NCBI GenBank assembly: GCA_020632695.1
Contig: JACKFB010000007.1
Location: 213,218-277,217, forward strand
Source: Deltaproteobacteria bacterium
GTDB lineage: Bacteria > Myxococcota_A > UBA9042 > PHBI01 > JACKFB01
DNA length: 64,000 bases
Direction: 5' to 3'
Part shown: positions 49,136 through 56,373 of the stretch, one piece after another
How the letters are laid out: each line of letters begins with the position of its first letter
Numbering within the stretch: position 1 is the first letter of the stretch
Notes under the pieces: generated by a model
The model's input: only the letters and a program-made list of their open reading frames with translations
The model's database searches: none
What the model was told of the DNA's origin: nothing
Position numbers and translations under genes: made by a program

Positions 49136-50522
49136 CGTGCTCCCTCCTCCGGTCGCTGGTCTGCTCCTCGGCCGTGTCGGCGGTGACCACCTCGTAGAGG
49201 ACGGCCTCCTTGTCGCCGTGGCGCCGCAGGATGCGTCCCAACCGCTGCACGTGCTCGCGCACGCTCCCCGAGCCGCTCAGCACCACGCCGACGCTGGCGG
49301 CCGGGAGGTCCACGCCCTCGTTGAGCACCCGCGAGGTCACCAGCGCCCGCAGCTCGCCGGCGTTGAAGGCCCGGAGCACCTCGGCCCGCTCGGCCGCCGG
49401 CGTCTGGTGCGTCAGCGCGGCGATGAGGTGGCGCCGCGAGATGGCGTGCACCGTGTCGTTGTCGGCGGTGAAGATGATGGTCTGCTCGCCGGCGTGCTGG
49501 CGCAGGATGTCGGCCAGCATCCGCAGCTTCGCCTCCGACTGCAGCGCGATGCGCTTCTGCTCCCGCCACGCGTGCCAGGCTCGCCGCCCCGCCCGCGAGC
49601 GGCTGGTGGCGATGAGGAAGCGCTGCCAGCCGTCGCTCTGCCCCATGCGGATGCCCTCCGAGGCGACGAAGCCCCGGTACTCGGCCCGCGCCGCGTCGTA
49701 GGCCTGCCGCTCGGCCTCGGTGAGGCGCACGCGCAGCCGCACCACCTCGTAGTCGGCGAGGTACTCCCCGGCGAGGTCCTTGATGTCGCGGCGGTACACG
49801 GTGGGGCCGATGAGCTGGTCCAGCAGCGCGTGGCTGCCGTCCTGGCGCTCCGGCGTCGCGCTCAGGCCCAGGCGGAAGGGCGCGATGGCGCACTCGGCGC
49901 CCTGGGCGTAGGTGGGCCCGGGCAGGTGGTGGCACTCGTCGAACACGATGAGGCCGAAGCGGTCGCCCAGCCGCTCCATGTGGATGTAGGCGCTGTCGTA
50001 GGTCGTCGCCATCAGCGGCGCGAGCGTGGACATGCCCCCGCCCAGCCCGCCGACGCGCTCCTCGCCGAAGGCCGCGCGCAGAAGGCCCAGCCACTGGGTC
50101 ATCAGATCGATGGTGGGCGACACCACCAGGGCCGAGCGCGCGACCTGGGCGATGGCCATCTCGGCGACGTAGCTCTTGCCCGCGCCCGTCGGCAGGACCA
50201 CGACGCCGCGCCGCCCGGCGGACACCCAGGCGTCCACCGCCTCCCGCTGGTGGGGAAAGGGCTCCCGCTCCCGGCGCGGGACGATCTCCAGCGCCTCGTA
50301 GCCGCGCGCCTGGTCGTCGACCACGCAGCCCGCGCGCACGAGCTCGCCCAGCGCGCGCCGGTAGGCGATGGCCGGCGCGCGCAGCCTGCCGGCGCTCCGC
50401 GGGTCCGGCGTGAAGCCCGTCGGGGCGTCCACGGGCTCGCCACCCTCGGCAGGCTCCAGGATCAGCGTCCCCCGGTCGAAGGCGAGCCGGACCCGCGGGC
50501 CGACGCCGTCGTCAGGCGGCAT
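49122..50522 (-). CDS. XPB/Rad25-type DNA helicase
   Basis: A 466-residue SF2 helicase of the XPB family. It has an N-terminal damage-recognition-like segment (1-90), then helicase motifs: FPHQREAVDAW (Q-like motif), PTGAGKS (111-117), VVSPTIDLMTQW, DECHH (195-199) and LGLSATPER, with HD2 motifs LVTSRVLNEGVDLPAASVGVVLSGSGS and QRLGRILRR. The pairing with a DUF790 nuclease repeats the archaeal XPB-Bax1 system. The start overlaps the RNB gene by 11 bases. Confidence 0.9.
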   Translation of the reverse strand: MPPDDGVGPRVRLAFDRGTLILEPAEGGEPVDAPTGFTPDPRSAGRLRAPAIAYRRALGELVRAGCVVDDQARGYEALEIVPRREREPFPHQREAVDAWVSAGRRGVVVLPTGAGKSYVAEMAIAQVARSALVVSPTIDLMTQWLGLLRAAFGEERVGGLGGGMSTLAPLMATTYDSAYIHMERLGDRFGLIVFDECHHLPGPTYAQGAECAIAPFRLGLSATPERQDGSHALLDQLIGPTVYRRDIKDLAGEYLADYEVVRLRVRLTEAERQAYDAARAEYRGFVASEGIRMGQSDGWQRFLIATSRSRAGRRAWHAWREQKRIALQSEAKLRMLADILRQHAGEQTIIFTADNDTVHAISRRHLIAALTHQTPAAERAEVLRAFNAGELRALVTSRVLNEGVDLPAASVGVVLSGSGSVREHVQRLGRILRRHGDKEAVLYEVVTADTAEEQTSDRRREHGAYR

Positions 50523-52551
50523 GGAGCACGAGGTGGTCTCGCCGGGCGCTCACCTCCGCCACGCGGAGCTGCAGGCGGTCCCCCGGCGCGATGCGCCCCG
50601 GCGACACCATCGGGGTCTGCAGGCCGATGGCGTCGAGCTCGACCAGCCAGCGCCGGCCCAGCTCCCGCAGCACCGTCCCCTCCCACACCCGGTCGCGGTG
50701 CTTCTCGAGGTAGCGCAGCGTCCAGTAGCGCCGCGTGTCGTTCTCGATCCGGCGCAGCGCCCGCGCCAGGCGGTCCACCTCGCTGAACTCGGCCATGAGC
50801 TGCCCGTCGCTCAGAAGCGGTCGCCGGGTCCGCAGCCAGGTCTTGATCTGCTGGTGCATCAGCAGGTCCTGGTAGCGCCGGATGGGGCTGGTGACCTGCG
50901 TGTAGGCGCCGACGCCCAGGGTGAAGTGCCCCTGGGCCTGGGTGGTCAGCTCCGAGGGCTTCAGGGTGCGCAGGATGGCGATCTGCCCGGCGGCGTCCAG
51001 GTCGCCGGCTCCCTCGGTGTCGATCGGTTGGTCCGGCGGCGCCTGGGCCCGATACACGCACGGGATCTGCTGGTCCCGACACCAGGTCGCGGTCGCCGCG
51101 CACACGGCGATCATCATCTCGCTGACCAGCCTCCGCGCCGGGCCGTTGGCGTCGATGGAGGTCACCTCGACCCCGAGCTCCGGGTCGACGCGCACCTCGA
51201 ACTCGCTCCGCTGCAGGAGCAGGGCACCGCGCGCCCGCCGCGCCGCCTGGTGGCGCTCCATCCACTCGGCGGCCTGACGCACCAGCGCCACCACGTCGGC
51301 TGGGACCTCGGCCGCGGTCGGGTCCCCCTCGAGGATCGCGTCGGTCTGCACGTAGGTCAGCCGCCGGTCCACCCGGCACAACGCCTCGCTCACCTCGAAG
51401 CCCACCAGCTCGCCGTCCGCGCTCAGCTCGCCGGAGAAGCACAGCGCCGGGCGGTCCACCCCCTCCAGCAGGCTGGCCACGTCCTCCGCCAGCCGCGGCG
51501 GCATCATCGGGACCTTCCCCTCCGGCAGGTACAGGGTGGACGCCCGCATCGACGCCTCGCGATCCACCGCTCCGCCGCGCGGCGCCACCGCCGCCGCGTC
51601 GGCGATGAACACGTAGAGCCTCCCCCCGACCACGGCGAAGGCGTCGTCCACCTCGGTGGTGCGGGCGTCGTCGATGGCCAGGGTCAACAGCTCCCGGGCA
51701 TCGAAGTAGCGAGGCGGCATCGGCGGCGCCTGCGCCAGCCGCTCGGCCTCCGCGAGCACCTCGGCCGGGAAGCGGGTCCGGATCGCCGCGGCGCGAACGA
51801 AGAGGTTCTCGTCCTCACCGAACTCGCCCAGCTTCACCAGCAGCTCGAAGGCGCGCCGCGGGGGGTCGCCCGTGCGCTTGACCTGCAGCGCTTCCATCAC
51901 CTGCATCGCCTTGCGCGCCGCCGGCGAGTCCTTGCCCTCCACCGCGAAGTCCACCAGCGCGCGCACGAAGTGCGCCTCGGCCACCTCGTCCGCCTCGTCC
52001 TGCGCCTCCGGCCGGGGCTCGCCACGCAGCCGCGCCGCCAGCCTGGCCGTGGCGCGCGTGAGCTGCTCCGCCTCCCGCGCCTCCTCCAGCAGCCGGTGCC
52101 GCGTCGCCTCGACGGCCTCCCGCCCGGTCGGCACGATCTGCCCGCGCTTCACCTTGAAGTAGAGGGGATCCCCGAAGATGGCCACGATGGCGGCGTCCGC
52201 CTCGACCGCCGAGCGCCCTCCCACGATGAGCGCGGCGATCTCCTCGGCGCTCTCGGGCTCGAAGGCCTCCGACTCGGCCAGCAGCTCCCACGCGCCTTGC
52301 AGGTCCAGCCCCTCCGAGCGCGCCCGCACGGCCGCCGCGTGGTCCTTCAGCTCCTCCGGCCGGCTGACCCGCTGCGCGCTCACCCAGTAGAGCCGGTCCG
52401 GCGCCACGATGCGCTCGACCCCGTCGGTGCCTCGCGTCCGCAGACGCTTGCCCTCCATGGCCGTCACGTGAACCGCCAACAGCTCGCCGCCCACGGCGAG
52501 CCAGGCCACCTGCCCGATCGCGGCCTCCCGCTCTCCCCGCCCTTCGCTCAA
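50512..52551 (-). CDS. RNase II/R-family (RNB domain) ribonuclease
   Basis: A predicted 3'-5' exoribonuclease of 679 residues. The best start is TTG at 52551, overlapping the upstream RecD2 stop as TTGA; longer starts would overlap the helicase gene. The RNB active site reads AIDDARTTEVDDAFAV with D294, E300, D302 and D303; the second position is Glu where RNase II/R have Asp, as in the plastid/cyanobacterial-like subgroup. A conserved SPIRRYQDLLMHQQI segment and an S1-like C-terminus (PGDRLQLRVAEVSARRDHLVLHAA) follow. The N-terminal 280 residues are poorly conserved. Confidence 0.88.
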   Translation of the reverse strand: MSEGRGEREAAIGQVAWLAVGGELLAVHVTAMEGKRLRTRGTDGVERIVAPDRLYWVSAQRVSRPEELKDHAAAVRARSEGLDLQGAWELLAESEAFEPESAEEIAALIVGGRSAVEADAAIVAIFGDPLYFKVKRGQIVPTGREAVEATRHRLLEEAREAEQLTRATARLAARLRGEPRPEAQDEADEVAEAHFVRALVDFAVEGKDSPAARKAMQVMEALQVKRTGDPPRRAFELLVKLGEFGEDENLFVRAAAIRTRFPAEVLAEAERLAQAPPMPPRYFDARELLTLAIDDARTTEVDDAFAVVGGRLYVFIADAAAVAPRGGAVDREASMRASTLYLPEGKVPMMPPRLAEDVASLLEGVDRPALCFSGELSADGELVGFEVSEALCRVDRRLTYVQTDAILEGDPTAAEVPADVVALVRQAAEWMERHQAARRARGALLLQRSEFEVRVDPELGVEVTSIDANGPARRLVSEMMIAVCAATATWCRDQQIPCVYRAQAPPDQPIDTEGAGDLDAAGQIAILRTLKPSELTTQAQGHFTLGVGAYTQVTSPIRRYQDLLMHQQIKTWLRTRRPLLSDGQLMAEFSEVDRLARALRRIENDTRRYWTLRYLEKHRDRVWEGTVLRELGRRWLVELDAIGLQTPMVSPGRIAPGDRLQLRVAEVSARRDHLVLHAA

Positions 52552-54755
52552 ACCTCTACCCCTGCTCCCGATGTGGTGGCGCCGAGCTGCGGGTCGGCCA
52601 GCCGCTCCGCCAGGAGCGTGTTGCGGGCGGCGACGTCGCTGTTGCGAACGGCGATTCCCATGGCCCGCGGAGTCCCAACGATCACGACGAGCCTGCGCCC
52701 ACGCGTGATGCCAGTATAGACCAGGTTGCGCTGGAGCATCTTGAAGTGGTGCGTCGTCACGGGCATCACCACCGCCGGGTACTCGCTGCCCTGCGACTTG
52801 TGGACGGAGATGGCGTAGGCCAGCACCAGCTCCTCGAGCTGCTCCTTCTCGTAGACCACCGGCTTTTCGTCGATGGCGACCAGGAGCCGCCGCTGCGAGG
52901 CGTGGACCTCCATCACGAAGCCCATGTCGCCGTTGAAGACGCCGCGGTCGTAGTCGTTGCGGATCTGCATGACCCGGTCGCCCTTGCGGTAGGTCGTGTG
53001 GCCGACCCGCAGCTCCTCGCCGACCGGGTTCAGCAGCGCCTGCAGCCGCAGGTTCAACGCGTCGACGCCGACCGGTCCCGCGCGCATCGGCGCCAGCACC
53101 TGGACGTCGCGCATGGGATCCAGGCCGAAGCCCTGCGGGATGCGCGCGCTGATCACCTCCTCGATCGTGGCGACGATGTCGTCGGGCTCGCTGCGCTGGA
53201 TGAAGTAGAAGTCCTGGCGCGGGGTCCCCGGCGGCGTCACCTCGGGCACCTCGCCGCGGTTGATGCGGTGGGCGCTCTCCACGATCGCCGAGCCCGCGCC
53301 CTGCCGGAAGATGCGGGTGAGCCGGGCCACCTGCACCCGCCGCGAGCGGATCAGATCGGTGAGCGGCGAGCCGGGGCCCACCGGCGGGAGCTGGTCCACG
53401 TCGCCCACCAGCACCAGGCGCGCCCCCGGGGGGACCGCGCGCACCAGCGCGTCGAAGAGCGGCAGATCCGCCATCGACGCCTCGTCGATGATCACCAGCT
53501 TCGCCTCGAGGGGGGTGTCCTCGTCGCGCACGAACTGGCCGTCCTTGGGCGAGAACTCCAGCAGGCGGTGGATGGTGCGCGCCTCGTGGCCGGTGGCCTC
53601 GGCCATGCGCTTGGCGGCGCGGCCGGTGGGCGCGGCCAGCTCGATGTCGTGCGGAGCCAGGCCCGAGGCCACCAGCAGCGTGCGGATGATGGTGGTCTTT
53701 CCGGTGCCCGGGCCGCCGGTGATGACCACGACGCCGGTGGTCAACGCCAGCATCACCGCGGCCGCCTGCTCGTCGGCGAGATCGATGCCCAGCGCCACCG
53801 CGGCCGCCCCCACCCGCTCGGCCAGGTCGGGCGTCGGGAGCACCCGCGCCTCGAGCAGGTCGCCGATGTGGGCCGCCACCCGCTGCTCGGCCGTGTGCAG
53901 GGCCACCGGGTAGACGGCCTGATCGTTCGGGTCGTGCGGGAGGGTCTCCAGCACCACCTTGCGGTCGGCGACCAGCGCGTCGACGGCCGGGTCCACCACC
54001 AGGTCGTCGACCTCGGTGAGCTGCCCGGTGCGCGAGACCAGCTCGCGCCGGGGGAGGAAGCAGTGCCCCTCGCCCCGCGCCTCCCGCAGCACGTGCAGGG
54101 CGCCCGCCCGCAGCCGCGCCGGGTGGTCGCGCTCGATCGACAGCCCCCGGGCGACCTGGTCGGCCTTGTGGAAGCCGATGCCGTGCACCTCCTCGCTCAC
54201 CGCGTAGGGGTTGCGCCGCACCGTCGGGACCGTGTCCTCGCGGTAGCGCTGGTAGATCTTGCCCGCCAGCCCGGGCGTGATCCCCAGCCCGTACAAGAAG
54301 ACCATCGCCTCCTGGGGTCCGTGGCGCTCGCGCACCGCGGCCGCCACCGTCTCGGCGCGCTTGCTGCCCAGCCCCTGCACCTCGCGCAGCCGCTCCGGCT
54401 CGCGGCGGATGACGTCCAGCACCTCGAGGCCGAAGCGGTCCACCAGCCGCTCCGCCATGCGCGGGCCGATGCCCGCGATGAAGCCCGACGCCAGGTAGGC
54501 GGCCAGCCCCTCGCGGGTCGCCGGGATGCGCTCCACACAGCGCGTCGCTCGCAGCTGCCTGCCGAATCGGGGGTCGTCGTTCCACTCGCCCTCGACCCGG
54601 ACGGGCATGCCCTCGACCACCCCCGGGAGCACGCCGACCACGGTGACCGACCCTCCGTGCCCGTCGCCGTCCGGGCGCACCGAGAAGACGGTCCAGTGAC
54701 TCTCCTCGTTGACGAAGCGGATGCGCTCCACCGTGCCTTCCAGCAGGTCCGACAT
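52548..54755 (-). CDS. recD2: RecD2 (RecD-like) ATP-dependent DNA helicase
   Basis: An SF1B 5'-3' DNA helicase of 735 residues. Layout: N-terminal OB-like region (1-75), helix-hairpin-helix repeats (FIAGIGPRMAERLVDRFG; EVQGLGSKRAETVAAAV; VHGIGFHKADQVAR), Walker A GGPGTGKT (347-354), Walker B LVIIDEASMADL, VLVGDVDQLPPVGPG, and C-terminal motifs AYAISVHKSQGSEYPAVVMPV and LVYTGITRGRRLVVIVG. The ATG at 54755 has AAGG eight bases upstream. It leads an operon with RNB, XPB and DUF790 genes, all overlapping. Confidence 0.94.
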   Translation of the reverse strand: MSDLLEGTVERIRFVNEESHWTVFSVRPDGDGHGGSVTVVGVLPGVVEGMPVRVEGEWNDDPRFGRQLRATRCVERIPATREGLAAYLASGFIAGIGPRMAERLVDRFGLEVLDVIRREPERLREVQGLGSKRAETVAAAVRERHGPQEAMVFLYGLGITPGLAGKIYQRYREDTVPTVRRNPYAVSEEVHGIGFHKADQVARGLSIERDHPARLRAGALHVLREARGEGHCFLPRRELVSRTGQLTEVDDLVVDPAVDALVADRKVVLETLPHDPNDQAVYPVALHTAEQRVAAHIGDLLEARVLPTPDLAERVGAAAVALGIDLADEQAAAVMLALTTGVVVITGGPGTGKTTIIRTLLVASGLAPHDIELAAPTGRAAKRMAEATGHEARTIHRLLEFSPKDGQFVRDEDTPLEAKLVIIDEASMADLPLFDALVRAVPPGARLVLVGDVDQLPPVGPGSPLTDLIRSRRVQVARLTRIFRQGAGSAIVESAHRINRGEVPEVTPPGTPRQDFYFIQRSEPDDIVATIEEVISARIPQGFGLDPMRDVQVLAPMRAGPVGVDALNLRLQALLNPVGEELRVGHTTYRKGDRVMQIRNDYDRGVFNGDMGFVMEVHASQRRLLVAIDEKPVVYEKEQLEELVLAYAISVHKSQGSEYPAVVMPVTTHHFKMLQRNLVYTGITRGRRLVVIVGTPRAMGIAVRNSDVAARNTLLAERLADPQLGATTSGAGVEV

Positions 54756-54930
54756 GCTCGGACCTTCGCACGCGCGCGAGCCCTCGGACAAGACGGCCAC
54801 GCGTCCGCCGCGCCGGCGCCCGCGAGGGGCCCCCGAGGGGTCGAGCGACGGGCGCCGCGCGCGGTCGTCCGGCACCGGCCTCGCCTCATCGCCGGCGCGG
54901 GGAGCGGGGAATTCCGGGACGGTCAATGCG

Positions 54931-54959
54931 TTGACCCCGGGCCGGCAGGCGCACATAAT
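54931..54959 (+). promoter_or_regulatory. sigma70-type promoter of the lipoprotein gene at 55049
   Basis: TTGACC (54931-54936), 17 bases, CATAAT (54954-54959) form a good housekeeping promoter in otherwise GC-rich DNA. Predicted start is near 54966, about 83 bases before the ATG. The rest of the 54756-55048 interval shows no gene. Confidence 0.65.
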
Positions 54960-55048
54960 CCGGCCGCTCGTGGCCCGGGAGGCGCGTGAATTCCGCATGA
55001 GGCGGCGCCACCCAGGGACGCGGACGCACCGCCCGACGAGGACCTTTG

Positions 55049-56077
55049 ATGCATCTGGCCCAACGCCTGTCCGCCTGCCTCATCCCCGCGATGGGTGCGG
55101 CGCTCCTTCTCCAGACCGCGTGCTCGAGCTGCCAGAAGGAGGAGGCCGCGGCTGACGAGGTGGCCACCGCCGCCGAGGGCGAGGAGGAGGCGGACGCGGC
55201 CAGGTCGGGGGTGCACTCGGACACGGTCGGCACCGCCGCGCCCGAGCCGAAGGCGGAGGGCGCCGAGGCGGAGGCGGAGGCCAAGGTCGCTGGCGACGAG
55301 GAGGCAGCCGACGAGGCGACGACGCGGGGCGCCGAGCGTGCGCGCGCGGCCGGCGCGGCCGAGCCCTCGGTGGACAGCCTGGACCCGGAGGAGCAGCGTC
55401 GCATCGACCGCGAGCGCCGGATCGCGGAGCTGAAGCGCCGCAACGAGGAGCGCCGCAAGGAGCTGGTCGCCCGCGCGGCGGCGGCGGCCGAGGGCGCGGA
55501 GACCCCGGAGGGGGCCGAGGCCGCGGCACCGCAGGCCCCAGAGGCAGCAGCCCCCGAGGCGGCGGCCGAGGCCACGCCGGAGGAGGCCGCACAGGCCCCT
55601 GCGCCCGCAGCCGCAGAGGCACCCGCCGAGGTGCCCGCCGCCCACCAGCCGACCGCCGGGCCGGTGGGCCTCGACATCAGCCGCTTCCTCAACGTCAACG
55701 ACGTGCGCCGCATCACCGGCGACCGCACCCTGACCCCCAACGGGACGCTCTCCGGGATCCCCCCCAGCGAGACCTACGGCTCCATGTATTTCGCGCCGCC
55801 GGTGCGAGCGAACTTCGGCGTCTCGCTGCAGGTGTGGATCGAGCGCACGCGGCGCGACGCCAACGACCGGTTCCGCCGCATGCGCCGCGACTACACCAAC
55901 GCCGAAGACACCACCGTGGTGGGCCCCAAGGGCTTCTTCTCGTACTGGAACGACATCCTGACGATCAGCTTCAGCGACCTCACCAAGCGGGTGGTGGTCA
56001 GCGTGAGCTGCAACGCGTCGATCTGCAGGCCCGATCAGCTCATCGCCCTGGCGAACGCGGTGCGCGAGCGGCTCTGA
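55049..56077 (+). CDS. Hypothetical lipoprotein with low-complexity region
   Basis: A 342-residue exported lipoprotein candidate. The ATG at 55049 has a GAGGA ribosome-binding site. The signal has a lipobox-like end (LLQTACSSC, lipidated Cys at about 25). Residues 30-215 are extremely Ala/Glu/Pro-rich with a basic helical patch (RRIDRERRIAELKRRNEERRKELV). The C-terminal about 120 residues are a folded domain (LDISRFLNVNDVRRITGDRTL, SGIPPSETYGSMYFAPPVRANFGVSLQVWIERT, FFSYWNDILTISFSDLTKRVVVSVSC) with no recognised family. Confidence 0.65.
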   Translation: MHLAQRLSACLIPAMGAALLLQTACSSCQKEEAAADEVATAAEGEEEADAARSGVHSDTVGTAAPEPKAEGAEAEAEAKVAGDEEAADEATTRGAERARAAGAAEPSVDSLDPEEQRRIDRERRIAELKRRNEERRKELVARAAAAAEGAETPEGAEAAAPQAPEAAAPEAAAEATPEEAAQAPAPAAAEAPAEVPAAHQPTAGPVGLDISRFLNVNDVRRITGDRTLTPNGTLSGIPPSETYGSMYFAPPVRANFGVSLQVWIERTRRDANDRFRRMRRDYTNAEDTTVVGPKGFFSYWNDILTISFSDLTKRVVVSVSCNASICRPDQLIALANAVRERL

Positions 56078-56090
56078 ACGCGGCGCTCCG

Positions 56091-56107
56091 GGCGGCATCC
56101 GGCCGCC
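56091..56107 (+). terminator. Short hairpin after the lipoprotein gene
   Basis: GGCGGC, a 5-base loop, GCCGCC form a 6-bp stem 14 bases after the stop. It is weak, with no U tract. The 56078-56373 gap otherwise holds a TTGACA at 56312-56317 that may be the -35 of the next gene (no convincing -10). Confidence 0.3.
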
Positions 56108-56373
56108 GGGCGTCCTTCCCGAGCGATGTCGACGGCGCCGCGCTGGGCCGCGGCCCCTTGCCCGCCGCATCGGGGGCGCCCCTGCTCGCATCGGCGCGTG
56201 CGATGGCCTCCGCCCACGCCGCCGCCGTCGGCTGCGCGGGCCCTCTCCGGCACCCTTGTGATTTCATCGCCTTTCGCGATTCTGCTCCGGCAGATTCGCC
56301 GGGCGGCCGAATTGACAAGATCGGGCGCCGTGGCGGAAGCTCGGCCGGGGTCGGATCACCGTGAGGGGCAAGC

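Noticed and set aside
50512..54771. Single 1419-codon frame that would fuse RecD2 region sequence to the RNB protein
   Set aside because: The first half is RecD2 DNA read in the wrong frame; the RNB protein begins at TTG 52551, overlapping the real RecD2 stop.
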